A program made the position numbers and the translations under genes. A DNA stretch of 64,000 bases from Agrococcus sp. SGAir0287 (GTDB lineage Bacteria > Actinomycetota > Actinomycetes > Actinomycetales > Microbacteriaceae), in the NCBI RefSeq assembly GCF_005484985.1, contig NZ_CP027942.1, positions 558,001-622,000 on the forward strand, given 5' to 3'. The notes under the pieces were generated by a model that was not told the origin of the DNA, did not search any database, and was given only the letters and a program-made list of their open reading frames with translations. The first letter of the stretch is position 1. The number at the start of each line of letters is the position of its first letter. Shown here piece after piece: positions 43,080-51,870 of the stretch.

Positions 43080-44708
43080 TCAGCGCACGCGCACCCAGGC
43101 GGTCTCGTCGGCGCGCAGCGACGCGGCATGCAGCTCGGTGGAGGCCAGCAGCAGCTCGCCCGCGGGCAGGTCGATGGCGTCGTGGCCGAGGTTCGCGATC
43201 ACCGCGACGTCGCCGTTGCGGAAGGCGACGGCGCCGGGGCCGAGGTCGAGCCATTCGATCTCGCCCGCGCCCAGGCCGTGCTCGCGGCGCAGGCGCAGCG
43301 CACGCGTGTAGAGCTCGAGGGTCGAGTCGGCGACGCCCTCCTGGCGATCGCGCGCGTACTCCGCCCACGATGCGGGCTGGGGCAGCCACGACTCGCCCGT
43401 CGGGCTGAAGCCGTACGCGGGGGCGTCTGCCTCCCACGGGATCGGCACACGGCAGCCGTCGCGGCCCCACATCTCGCCGTTCGTGCGGTGGAAGGTCGGG
43501 TCCTGCCGCGCCTCGGCGGGGATGTCGACGACCTCGGGCAGGCCGAGCTCCTCGCCCTGGTACACGTACGCGCCGCCCGGCAGCGCCAGCATGAGCGCCG
43601 TCGCGGCGCGGCCGCGGCGCAGCGAGACCTCGGGGTCGGCCTTCGACGCGCTCGTCGGGCCGATGCCGACGCCGTGCGCCGGCTGCGGCACGAGTGCGAG
43701 TCGCGTGCGGTGACGGATGGTGTCGTGGTTCGAGAGCACCCAGGTCGAGGGCGCGCCGACGGCTCCGAACTCCGCGATCGACTCGTCGATGACCTCGCGG
43801 AGCCGTCGCGCATCCCACGGCGTCTCGAGGTAGACGAAGTTGAACGCCTGATGCATCTCGTCCGGGCGCACGAAGCGCGCCATCTTCGACAGCGGGTGCA
43901 CCCACGCCTCGGCGCAGAGCATCCGGTCGCCGTCGTACTCGGCGAGCACGGCGTGCCAGCGGCGGTACACCTCGTGCACCGACTCCTGGCCGAAGAAGGG
44001 CGACTCCATCGAGCCGGTCGTGATGGCGTCCTCGTCGACGTCGGGCAGGCCCGGCGCCTTCATGAGCCCGTGCGCGACGTCGACGCGGAAGCCGTCGACG
44101 CCGCGGTCGAGCCAGAACCGCAGCACGTCGTCGAACATCGCCGGGACCTCGGGGTTGGTCCAGTCGAGGTCGGGCTGCGACGTGTCGAAGATGTGCAGGT
44201 ACCAGGAGCCGTCGGCGACGCGCGTCCACGCAGGCCCGCCGAAGACGGACTGCCAGTTGTTCGGCGGCTCGGACCCGTCCTGGCCCGTGCCCTCGCGGAA
44301 GATGTAGCGCGCGCGCTCCGGCGAGCCCGGCGCCGCACGCAGCGCGGCCTGGAACCACTCGTGCTCGTTCGACGTGTGGTTCGGCACGAGGTCGACGACG
44401 ATGCGCAGCCCCAGCTCGTGCGCCTCGGCGATGAGCCGATCGGCGTCCGCGAGGGTGCCGAACAGCGGATCGACGTCGCGGTAGTCGGCGACGTCGTAGC
44501 CGGCATCGCGCTGCGGCGAGCGGTAGAACGGGCTCAGCCACACGGCGTCGACGCCGAGCGAGGCCAGGTGCGGCAGGCGGTCGGCGATGCCGGCGAGGTC
44601 GCCGACGCCGTCGCCGGACGCATCCGCGAAGCTGCGCGGATACACCTGGTAGATCACGGCGGTGCGCCACCACTCGGCGCCGGGCTGCGTCGTCGTCGCG
44701 TCGGACAT
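43080..44708 (-). CDS. Alpha-glucosidase, GH13 family
   Basis: 542 residues. The barrel has all GH13 regions: VVDLVPNHTSNEHEWF, DGFRVDVAHG (nucleophile D), AEAWVHP (acid/base E) and VLSNHDTIRHR. The start WWRTAVIYQVYPRSFADASG and the QPDLDWTNPEV motif place it with oligo-1,6-glucosidase/alpha-glucosidase. It hydrolyses maltose- or isomaltose-type sugars in the cytoplasm; no transporter is nearby. TAGCCT lies six bases before the ATG. Confidence 0.92.
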   Translation of the reverse strand: MSDATTTQPGAEWWRTAVIYQVYPRSFADASGDGVGDLAGIADRLPHLASLGVDAVWLSPFYRSPQRDAGYDVADYRDVDPLFGTLADADRLIAEAHELGLRIVVDLVPNHTSNEHEWFQAALRAAPGSPERARYIFREGTGQDGSEPPNNWQSVFGGPAWTRVADGSWYLHIFDTSQPDLDWTNPEVPAMFDDVLRFWLDRGVDGFRVDVAHGLMKAPGLPDVDEDAITTGSMESPFFGQESVHEVYRRWHAVLAEYDGDRMLCAEAWVHPLSKMARFVRPDEMHQAFNFVYLETPWDARRLREVIDESIAEFGAVGAPSTWVLSNHDTIRHRTRLALVPQPAHGVGIGPTSASKADPEVSLRRGRAATALMLALPGGAYVYQGEELGLPEVVDIPAEARQDPTFHRTNGEMWGRDGCRVPIPWEADAPAYGFSPTGESWLPQPASWAEYARDRQEGVADSTLELYTRALRLRREHGLGAGEIEWLDLGPGAVAFRNGDVAVIANLGHDAIDLPAGELLLASTELHAASLRADETAWVRVR

Positions 44709-44881
44709 GCCCCCAGGCTATTGGGCATCGTCGACGACGAAGCCCCTCCTCGACCGCGGATGCGAGCGGCGCGGACGTGCGTCGGCGCCTCGCGGGCTCC
44801 GCGGCCTTGACGCCGGGCGCGCATCGGAGTGAGATCGAGCACAGTCGCCGCGCTCGACGGCGGCACGAGGAGGCCGATCGC

Positions 44882-45481
44882 ATGGCCGACGACCGCACCG
44901 CGACGCAGCACGAGATCCGCGCCCTCACGCTCGAGACCTACCCGGCATGGCTCGCGCTCGCGCAGAGGCACAACGGCGTCTGGGGCGGCTGCTTCTGCTC
45001 CTACTTCCACGGCGACACCGACGCGACGGTCAAGCGCGAGCACGACGGTCCCACGTTCAAGCGGCGACTCATCGAGGAGGGCGTCGCGCACGCGGCGCTC
45101 GTCTTCGATGGCGAGCAGGCGATCGCGTGGTGCCAGTACGGGAGCCCGGCGGAGCTCCCGAACATCTACCACCGCAAGGAGTACGACGCGGGGGAGTCGA
45201 GACCCGCGCCGTGGCGCATCACCTGCTTCTTCGTCGATCGCGACCACCGCCGCTCGGGCGTCGCGCGCGAGGCGCTCGACGGCGCGCTCGCGCTCATCGC
45301 GCAGGCCGGCGGCGGGGAGGTCGTGTCGTTCCCGAACGAGGTCCCGGAGGGGACGCGCACGTCGTCGTCCTTCCTGCACAACGGCACGCGCGCGATGTTC
45401 GAGCAGGCCGGCTTCGCCTTCGAACGGCGCATCGGCAAGCGCAAGACCGTCATGCGGCGCACGGTCGCGCCCGCGCGCTGA
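44882..45481 (+). CDS. GNAT family N-acetyltransferase
   Basis: 199 residues from ATG 44882, with GAGGAGG 9 bases upstream. The GNAT core: ITCFFVDRDHRRSGVAREAL (the acetyl-CoA loop, R-x-x-G-x-A), then FLHNGTRAMFEQAGFAFERR. The N-terminal GGCFCSYFHGDT carries two close cysteines. TTGACG (44807-44812), 17 bases and TGAGAT form a possible promoter. The substrate is unknown. Confidence 0.82.
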   Translation: MADDRTATQHEIRALTLETYPAWLALAQRHNGVWGGCFCSYFHGDTDATVKREHDGPTFKRRLIEEGVAHAALVFDGEQAIAWCQYGSPAELPNIYHRKEYDAGESRPAPWRITCFFVDRDHRRSGVAREALDGALALIAQAGGGEVVSFPNEVPEGTRTSSSFLHNGTRAMFEQAGFAFERRIGKRKTVMRRTVAPAR

Positions 45482-45646
45482 GGCGGCGTCGCCTCGCCAC
45501 CCGGGCGACGCTCCGATGCCGACGCGCGTGAGGCCACGACGACGATCGCCCTGGGGATCGCGTCTCCTCGGGGTACGGTGCCCGTAGGTAGTTCAGAGTC
45601 GAACGGCACCCGAGTCGATCGACGCCCTCGATGGAGAGAGCGAAGC

Positions 45647-46015
45647 ATGACGACCCCAGACCACCTCGCCGACCGCAGCATCGCGGTCCAACGCAGCCCG
45701 GAGTTCCAGGCACTGCGGCGATCCTTCTTCACGTTCATCCTGCCGCTGACGGTGCTGTTCCTGCTGTGGTACCTCGCCTACGTGCTGCTGGCGGGATTCG
45801 CGCCCGACGTCTTCGCGACGCGCCTGGGCGACTCGAACATCACCGTGGGCCTGCTGTTCGGCCTCGGCCAGTTCGTCACGACCTTCGGCATCACGATGGC
45901 GTACCGCTCGTGGGCGAACCGCCGCTACGACCCGCACGCGGCCGCGCTGCGGGAGGAGATGGAGCGCGGCGAGCTCACGGGCTACGTCGACGGCAGCGAG
46001 GAGGCGGCGCGATGA
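45647..46015 (+). CDS. DUF485 membrane protein, partner of the acetate-type symporter
   Basis: 122 residues. DUF485 proteins precede actP in many bacteria. SPEFQALRRSFFTFILPLTV and a second helix around LLFGLGQFVTTFGITMAYRSWA are typical. The last codons overlap the symporter start (ATGA), so the two are translated together. The role is unknown; a small subunit of the symporter is assumed. Confidence 0.85.
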   Translation: MTTPDHLADRSIAVQRSPEFQALRRSFFTFILPLTVLFLLWYLAYVLLAGFAPDVFATRLGDSNITVGLLFGLGQFVTTFGITMAYRSWANRRYDPHAAALREEMERGELTGYVDGSEEAAR

Positions 46016-47598
46016 GCGACGAGATCAACCCGGTCATCAACATGGTCGTCTTCGGCATCTTCGTCGTGGCGACCCTCATCATCGTCTTCCGAGTCTCGAA
46101 GCGGAACGCGTCGGCGACGGAGTTCTTCGCCGGCGGGCGATCGTTCTCGGGCCCGCAGAACGGCGTCGCGATCGCGGGCGACTACCTGTCGGCCGCATCC
46201 TTCCTCGGCATCTGCGGCGCGATCGCCGTCGCAGGCTACGACGGCTTCCTCTACTCGATCGGCTTCCTCGTGGCGTGGCTCGTGGCGCTGCTGCTCGTCG
46301 CCGAGCTGCTGCGCAACACGGGCCGCTTCACGATGGCCGACGTGCTGTCGTTCCGGCTCAAGCAGCGACCCGTGCGCATGGCGGCCGCGCTCGCGACCCT
46401 CGTGGTCTGCTTCTTCTATCTCGTCGCGCAGATGGCGGGCGCCGGCGGCCTCGTCGCGCTGCTGCTGGGCCTGTCCGGCCCGGTCGCGACGGGCGCGACG
46501 GTCGCCGTCGTCGGCGTCGTCATGATCGTCTACGTCATCGTCGGCGGCATGAAGGGCACCACCTGGGTGCAGATCATCAAGGCGGTCCTGCTCGTGGCGG
46601 GCGCCGGCATCCTCACGATCGTCGTGCTCGCCATGGTCGGCTTCGACTTCGGGGCGCTGCTGCAGCGCGCGATCGACGCGTCGCCGCAGGGCGAGGCGAT
46701 CCTCGCGCCCGGCCTGCAGTACCCGAACCCGATCGACTTCCTCTCGCTCGGCCTCGCGCTCGTGCTGGGCACGGCGGGCCTGCCGCACGTGCTCATGCGC
46801 TTCTACACGGTGCCGACGGGCAGGGAGGCTCGGCGCAGCGTCGTGTGGGCCATCTGGATCATCGGCGTCTTCTACCTCTTCACGCTCGTGCTCGGCTACG
46901 CGGCCGCGGCCTTCGTGGGTCCCGAGGTGCTCACCGACCCCGAGACGCCCGGCGGGCAGAACGCCGCGGCGCCGCTGCTCGCGCTCGAGATCGGCGGACC
47001 GGTGCTCATGGCCGTCATCTCGGCGATCGCGTTCGCGACGATCCTCGCGGTCGTCGCGGGCCTCGCGATCACGGCCGCGACCTCGTTCGCGCACGACATC
47101 TACGCCTCGGTCATCAAGAAGGGGCAGGCGGACCCGAAGGAGGAGGTGAAGGTCGCGCGCCGCACGGTGGTCGTGATCGGCATCATCGCGATCCTGGGCG
47201 GCATCGTCGCGCAGGGGCAGAACGTGGCCTTCCTCGTCGCGCTCGCCTTCGCCGTCGCGGCGTCGGCGAACCTGCCGACGATCCTCTACTCGCTGTTCTG
47301 GCGCCGCTTCAACACGACGGGCGCCCTGTGGTCGATGTACGGCGGCCTCATCAGCTGCATCGTGCTCATCGTCTTCTCGCCGGCCGTGTCGGGCGGCCCG
47401 AAGTCGATGTTCCCCGGGCTCGACTTCGACCTCTTCCCGCTGTCGAATCCGGGCATCGTGTCCATCCCGCTCGCGTTCGTGCTCGGCATCGTCGGCACGT
47501 TCGTCGGCAAGCCGGAGGCGGATCACGACGCGAAGCAGGCGGAGATGGAGGTGCGATCCTTCACCGGCGCGAACGCCGCGAAGGCCAGCGACCACTGA
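46012..47598 (+). CDS. actP: Sodium/solute symporter, acetate permease (ActP) type
   Basis: 528 residues with about 13 membrane helices. SSS family features: FFAGGRSFSGPQNGVAIAGD, YLSAASFLGICGAIAVAGYD and GTAGLPHVLMRFYTVPTGREA, the last strongly ActP-like. It would import acetate or related short monocarboxylates with Na+. The acetate assignment comes from the family and the DUF485 partner. Confidence 0.85.
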   Translation: MSDEINPVINMVVFGIFVVATLIIVFRVSKRNASATEFFAGGRSFSGPQNGVAIAGDYLSAASFLGICGAIAVAGYDGFLYSIGFLVAWLVALLLVAELLRNTGRFTMADVLSFRLKQRPVRMAAALATLVVCFFYLVAQMAGAGGLVALLLGLSGPVATGATVAVVGVVMIVYVIVGGMKGTTWVQIIKAVLLVAGAGILTIVVLAMVGFDFGALLQRAIDASPQGEAILAPGLQYPNPIDFLSLGLALVLGTAGLPHVLMRFYTVPTGREARRSVVWAIWIIGVFYLFTLVLGYAAAAFVGPEVLTDPETPGGQNAAAPLLALEIGGPVLMAVISAIAFATILAVVAGLAITAATSFAHDIYASVIKKGQADPKEEVKVARRTVVVIGIIAILGGIVAQGQNVAFLVALAFAVAASANLPTILYSLFWRRFNTTGALWSMYGGLISCIVLIVFSPAVSGGPKSMFPGLDFDLFPLSNPGIVSIPLAFVLGIVGTFVGKPEADHDAKQAEMEVRSFTGANAAKASDH

Positions 47599-47709
47599 GG
47601 GACGCGCGGCCGGTCACCATCCGGCCTCGAACCGTGCGCGACGTGCTCGGCGGCTTGGCGCCGGGCACGTCGCGCCGTCCGGCCGGCGAGCTTCCCGCTG
47701 TGCCCATGG

Positions 47710-47834
47710 ATTGGCGACTTCGGCACGCGGAAGCCGCCACTCGGCGGCGGAAGCCGCCAATCACCGACGGGGCTCGAGCGATTGGCGACTTGGGCACGGC
47801 GGAACTCGCCAGTCGCTGGCGGAAGTCGCCGATC
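47710..47834. repeat. Two diverged copies of a 53-54 base palindromic element
   Basis: Copies at 47710-47762 and 47781-47834 both begin ATTGGCGACTT and end CGCC(A/G)ATC, so each has inverted ends. Inside are further GGCGGAAG(C/T)CGCC-type blocks that pair among themselves. They differ at scattered positions. They lie in the 262-base gap between actP and the convergent epimerase gene; I see nothing else there. Confidence 0.75.
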
Positions 47835-47860
47835 GCTGCGTCCACGGCGGGCGGAGCAGA

Positions 47861-48859
47861 TCAGCGGCGCCGCATCCCCGCCCACACGTCGGCGAGCGCG
47901 CCGCGCAGGGTCGGATGCTGGAAGACGTAGCCGGTCTCGGTCAGCACGCCCGGCAGCACCCAGCGCGACTTCAGGACGAGCTCGCTCTCGGTCTGCAGCA
48001 CCGCCATCGCCGGCTCGAGCATGAAGCGCCACGCCGGCATCCCGATCGGCATGCCGACCGTCTGCCGCAGCAGGCGCATGAGCTCGGCGTTCGTGACGGG
48101 GTCCGGAGCGGCGAGGTTCACGGGGCCCGCGATCTCCTCATGCGCCTCCACGTGCGCGATCGCGCCGACGACGTCGTCGACGTGGATCCACGAGAAGCGC
48201 TGCCGACCGTCCGTGCCGCGGCCGCGCGAGGGCGCGGTCGCGGCCGGGTCGTCCTTCGCGACGCCGATGCCGCGGTAGCGCGCGTGCGGGAACCACGGGC
48301 CGTCGAACTGCGTACCGCCGATGCCGAGCCGCGCGAGGCGGAAGAGCATCTGCGACGCAGGGCCCTCGGCGCCGAGGGCGATCGTGATGCGCATGGGCAC
48401 GCGCCGCGTCTCCGGCAGGTCCTCCTCGGCGAGCGCGGCCTCCCACGCGCGGGCGACGTCCTCCGAGAAGCCCTTCTCGCCGGCCGGATCGGCCTCCGTG
48501 TGCGGGCGGTCGGTCGTGTGCGAGTAGGTCGTGGCGGTGGATGCGTTCATCCACAGCGGCGGGGGAGCAGCGACGGCGGCGATCGTGGCGCCGAGCTCCC
48601 TCGTCGTGTCGACGCGGGAGTCGAGGATCTCGGCACGGTTGCGGTCGGTGTAGCGGCAGTTCACCGAGCGGCCCGCGAGGTTCACGACGAGCGCGGCGCC
48701 GTCGACGAGCCGACGGATGCCGTCGCGGTCGCCCCAGCGCGCGTCGGCCGACGATCCGCGGCCGATCGTGACGACCTCGCGGCCCTCCGAGGCCATGCGG
48801 GCCGCGATGGCCTGACCGATGAATCCGGAGCCTCCGGCGAGCACGACGCGTCGAGTCAT
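47861..48859 (-). CDS. TIGR01777 family NAD(P)-dependent epimerase
   Basis: 332 residues, extended SDR fold: RVVLAGGSGFIGQAIAARMA, LVVNLAGRSVNCRYT, NASTATTYSHTTDRPHTEAD and RFSWIHVDDVVGAIAHVEAH. The C-terminal DUF1731 part begins with MPAWRFMLEPAMAVL. It is a YfcH-like protein whose substrate is unknown in all organisms. The gene converges with actP. Confidence 0.9.
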   Translation of the reverse strand: MTRRVVLAGGSGFIGQAIAARMASEGREVVTIGRGSSADARWGDRDGIRRLVDGAALVVNLAGRSVNCRYTDRNRAEILDSRVDTTRELGATIAAVAAPPPLWMNASTATTYSHTTDRPHTEADPAGEKGFSEDVARAWEAALAEEDLPETRRVPMRITIALGAEGPASQMLFRLARLGIGGTQFDGPWFPHARYRGIGVAKDDPAATAPSRGRGTDGRQRFSWIHVDDVVGAIAHVEAHEEIAGPVNLAAPDPVTNAELMRLLRQTVGMPIGMPAWRFMLEPAMAVLQTESELVLKSRWVLPGVLTETGYVFQHPTLRGALADVWAGMRRR

Positions 48860-48978
48860 GGCTCCATGCTGCCCGGGGTCGCGACGCGCGGGGAGCCCCT
48901 GCGCGACGTGTCGCGAGCCGCGCGCCCGATGCTATGATCGTCCGGTTGCCTGCGGCGCTTTCGGTGCTGCGAGGCTTC

Positions 48979-49050
<72 letters not shown>

Positions 49051-49088
49051 CGCTCCCGCTCGACGCCTCCGGCTCGGGTGGGCGCAGC

Positions 49089-49162
49089 GGCGGGGTAGCT
49101 CAGCTGGTAAGAGCGCACGACTCATAATCGTGAGGTCGCGGGTTCGAGCCCCGCCCTCGCTA
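49089..49162 (+). tRNA. tRNA-Met (CAT), elongator type
   Basis: 74 bases. Acceptor GGCGGGG pairs with CCTCGCT (with G-T pairs at two positions), anticodon CAT at 49123-49125 in CACGA/TCGTG, T-arm GCGGGTTCGAGCCCCGC, discriminator A at 49162, no encoded CCA. The single unpaired acceptor terminus of initiator tRNA is not seen, which favours elongator. It is 38 bases after tRNA-Thr, probably one transcript. Confidence 0.93.
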
Positions 49163-49266
49163 CAAGCCGCAGGATGGGCCCGGTCGCCGACAGGCGCCGG
49201 GCCTCGTCCGTCTCCGGCTCACCCGGGGCCACCGCCGCCGTCGCACCGCTTCGGTAGGCTCGCCCC

Positions 49267-49713
49267 GTGCCTGTCGCCCCTGATCTGTCCGGGCGCACCT
49301 ACCCGCCGACCGCGCCGTACGCGGTCGGTCGCGAGAAGGTGCGCGAGTTCGCCGCAGCCGTCGGCGCCGAGCATCCCGTGCACCACGACGTCGAGGCCGC
49401 CCGCGCCGCCGGCTACGCCGACGTCGTCGCGCCGCCGACCTTCGCGATCGTGGTCTCGCAGCGCGGGCTCGACCAGCTGCTCGCCGACGAGACGGCCGGC
49501 ATCGAGCTCTCGCGCGTCGTCCACGGCGACCAGCGCTTCACGATCGAGCGCCCGATCGTCGCCGGCGACGAGCTGCAGGTCGCCTTCGGCGTCACGGGCG
49601 TGCGCGCGCTCGGCGGCAACGCCATGGTCTCCACCGAGGCGCGGATCACCGACGCGCAGGGCGCGCTCGTCGCGACCGCCTTCTCGAGCCTCGTCGTCGG
49701 AGGCGACGCATGA
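49267..49713 (+). CDS. hadA: MaoC-like dehydratase, HadA-type subunit
   Basis: 148 residues from GTG 49267. It is an FAS1-type N-terminal MaoC hot-dog domain: VREFAAAVGAEHPVHHDVEA, APPTFAIVVSQRG and VVHGDQRFTIERPIVAGDEL. It lacks the catalytic D-x-x-x-x-H, which its partner HadB supplies. In mycobacteria HadAB dehydrates hydroxyacyl-ACP in mycolate synthesis; there is no evidence of mycolates here. TAGGCT lies six bases upstream. Confidence 0.85.
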   Translation: MPVAPDLSGRTYPPTAPYAVGREKVREFAAAVGAEHPVHHDVEAARAAGYADVVAPPTFAIVVSQRGLDQLLADETAGIELSRVVHGDQRFTIERPIVAGDELQVAFGVTGVRALGGNAMVSTEARITDAQGALVATAFSSLVVGGDA

Positions 49714-50123
49714 GCGCCACGGACCTCGAGGTCGGGCAGGTCGTCGCGACCCGCGACATCCACCTCACGCGCGAGTCGCTCGTGCGCTACGCGGGCGCGT
49801 CGGGCGACTTCAACCCCATTCACTACCGCGACGACGTCGCCGCCGCCGTCGGGCTGCCGGGCGTGCTCGCGCACGGCATGCTCACGATGGGCCAGGCCGT
49901 GCAGCCCGTCGTCGACTGGATCGGCGACCCCGGTCGCGTCGTCGACTACCAGGTGCGCTTCACGCGTCCCGTCGTCGTCGACGCCGACGCGGGCGCCGAC
50001 GTCTCGATCGAGGCGAAGGTCGGGCAGCTGCCGGGCGACGGCACCGCCCGCATCGACCTCGCGGTGACCTTCGGCGGGCAGACGGTGCTCGCCAAGGCGC
50101 AGGTCGTGGTGCGCCTGCCATGA
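49710..50123 (+). CDS. hadB: MaoC-like dehydratase, HadB-type catalytic subunit
   Basis: 137 residues starting in an ATGA overlap with hadA. The hydratase-2 motif Y-A-G-A-S-G-D-F-N-P-I-H-Y carries the catalytic aspartate and histidine (residues about 32 and 37). GVLAHGMLTMG and VVDYQVRFTRPVVVDAD follow. It should act with HadA on 3-hydroxyacyl thioesters. It overlaps murB by four bases. Confidence 0.9.
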   Translation: MSATDLEVGQVVATRDIHLTRESLVRYAGASGDFNPIHYRDDVAAAVGLPGVLAHGMLTMGQAVQPVVDWIGDPGRVVDYQVRFTRPVVVDADAGADVSIEAKVGQLPGDGTARIDLAVTFGGQTVLAKAQVVVRLP

Positions 50124-51253
50124 GGCTCGCGGATGCGACGACCATGCGCGTCGGCGGCGAGGCTGAGCGCTGGATCGACGCGTCCACCCGCGAGGAGGCC
50201 ATCGCCGCGTACACGGCGCTCATCGCCGACGACGAGCCGCACGTGCTGCTCGGCGGCGGCTCCAACACCGTCGCCTCCGACGAGCCGTTCGCGGGCGCGG
50301 TGCTCCGCATGCGCACCGCGGGCGTCGTCGTGCTGCCCGCAGCCGAGCGGCGCACGCGGCCCGTCGGCGACGAGGAGCCCGACGACGCCTCGGTCATCAT
50401 CCGCGTCGAGGCGGGGGAGTCGTGGGATGCCCTCGTCGCACGCACGGTCGCCGAGGGCTGGTCCGGCATCGAGGCGCTCAGCGGCATCCCGGGCTCGACC
50501 GGGGCCGCACCCATCCAGAACATCGGCGCCTACGGGCAGGAACTCGGCGCGTGCCTCGTCGGCGTCGAGCTGCTGGACGCGGACGCGCTCGAGGTGCGGC
50601 AGGTGCCGGCATCGCAGCTGCGCCTGGGGTACCGCGACTCCGCGCTGAAGCGCGGCGACCTGCGCGGTCTCGTGCTGTCGGTCGACCTGCGCCTGCGTCG
50701 CTCGACGGACGGGCTGAGCCAGCCCGTCGCGTACGGGCAGCTCGCGCAGGCGCTCGGCGTCGACCTCGGCCACCGGGTGCCGCTCGCCGACGTGCGCGAG
50801 AGCGTCCTCGCCCTGCGCGGCGCGAAGGGCATGGTGCTCTCCGACGACCCCGACTCCGTCTCCGCCGGCTCGTTCTTCACGAACCCGATCGTGTCGGGGC
50901 GCTTCGCCGCCGGCCTGCCCGAGGATGCGCCGCGCTGGTCGACCGCACCCGAGGCGACCGCCACGATCGTGCCGCTCGACGCCGACACGCGCATCCCGGT
51001 GCGCGAGCCCGTCGAGTCGCGAGTGAAGCTGTCGGCGGCGTGGCTCATCGAGCGCGCCGGCATCGGCAAGGGCTTCGCGCTGCCGCACTCGCGCGCGGCG
51101 ATCTCCCGCAAGCACACCCTCGCGATCACGAACCGCGGCGGCGCGACGGGCGAGGAGGTCGCCGATCTGGCGCGCTTCGTGCAGACGCGCGTCGAGTCCG
51201 AGCTCGGCGTGCACCTCGTGCCCGAGCCCGTGCTCGTCGGCCTCGAGGTCTGA
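50120..51253 (+). CDS. murB: UDP-N-acetylenolpyruvoylglucosamine reductase
   Basis: 377 residues, long for the family, with an insertion around PAAERRTRPVGDEEPDDA. FAD-binding: HVLLGGGSNTVASDEPF and LSGIPGSTGAAPIQNIGAYG. The catalytic serine is in VSAGSFFTNPIV, and the C-terminal part reads AAWLIERAGIGKGF, then HTLAITNRGGATGEEV. It makes UDP-MurNAc for peptidoglycan. Coupled to hadAB by an ATGA overlap. Confidence 0.95.
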   Translation: MRLADATTMRVGGEAERWIDASTREEAIAAYTALIADDEPHVLLGGGSNTVASDEPFAGAVLRMRTAGVVVLPAAERRTRPVGDEEPDDASVIIRVEAGESWDALVARTVAEGWSGIEALSGIPGSTGAAPIQNIGAYGQELGACLVGVELLDADALEVRQVPASQLRLGYRDSALKRGDLRGLVLSVDLRLRRSTDGLSQPVAYGQLAQALGVDLGHRVPLADVRESVLALRGAKGMVLSDDPDSVSAGSFFTNPIVSGRFAAGLPEDAPRWSTAPEATATIVPLDADTRIPVREPVESRVKLSAAWLIERAGIGKGFALPHSRAAISRKHTLAITNRGGATGEEVADLARFVQTRVESELGVHLVPEPVLVGLEV

Positions 51254-51318
51254 ACCGCGCGGCCGACGCGCGGCAACGCCTTGCGCCCGGCGGCGCGTGC
51301 GGGAAGGGTGGACAGCCC

Positions 51319-51792
51319 ATGGATGCCGCAGACGACGACCGCACGCCCGCCGACGACCACGCGACCTCCCCGTCGCCCACGACGCCCGACGCGGCGCACG
51401 CTCGCCTCGAGCTGCACGTCTCGCGCTCCCGCGCGTTCGACGCGTACGCCCGCGACCTCGGCTCGTGGTGGCTCCGCGGACGGGAGCCGCGCAGCGACCT
51501 CCACGTCGAGCAGCACGCCGGCGGCACGATCGTCGAGCACGTCGGCGGCGAGGAGCGGCCGTGGGGCGAGGTGCACGAGGTCGAGCCCGGGCACCGCATC
51601 CGTCACTCCTACCGTCACGGCGGGGATCGCACGGCCATCGTGACGGCCGAGTTCCTCGACGGCGAGCAGGGCGGCGCAGTCGTCGAGCTGCATCACGAAC
51701 CGTGGGACGGCTCCGACGAGGAGCGCGCGGCGTTGCAGGCGGCATGGACGGAGGCGCTCCGCCGCCTCGAGACGGTCGCCAGCGCCGTCTGA
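51319..51792 (+). CDS. SRPBCC/AHSA1-like domain protein
   Basis: 157 residues with GAAGGG upstream. After a 28-residue acidic start, the AHSA1 pattern is RLELHVSRSRAFDAYARDLG, then WWLRGREPRSDLHVEQHAGG, then GEVHEVEPGHRI and ALRRLETV at the end. The fold binds hydrophobic ligands or Hsp90; the ligand is unknown. A long palindrome follows the stop codon. Confidence 0.72.
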   Translation: MDAADDDRTPADDHATSPSPTTPDAAHARLELHVSRSRAFDAYARDLGSWWLRGREPRSDLHVEQHAGGTIVEHVGGEERPWGEVHEVEPGHRIRHSYRHGGDRTAIVTAEFLDGEQGGAVVELHHEPWDGSDEERAALQAAWTEALRRLETVASAV

Positions 51793-51799
51793 CCCGCCC

Positions 51800-51851
51800 A
51801 TCTGAGGTTTTCGGCCCTCTCTGAGGTCAGAGAGGGCCGAAAACCTCAGAT
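51800..51851. terminator. Perfect 25-base-arm palindrome between convergent genes
   Basis: The arm at 51800-51824 (beginning ATCTGAGGTTTTCGGCCC) is repeated exactly inverted at 51827-51851, with only GG between. On each strand the stem ends in GAAAACC/GGTTTTC A/T runs. It ends eight bases after the SRPBCC stop codon and 19 before the aminotransferase stop. It would terminate both, but the exactness and length are unusual. Confidence 0.75.
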
Positions 51852-51870
51852 GCGCGAGCGGTCGGCGGGG

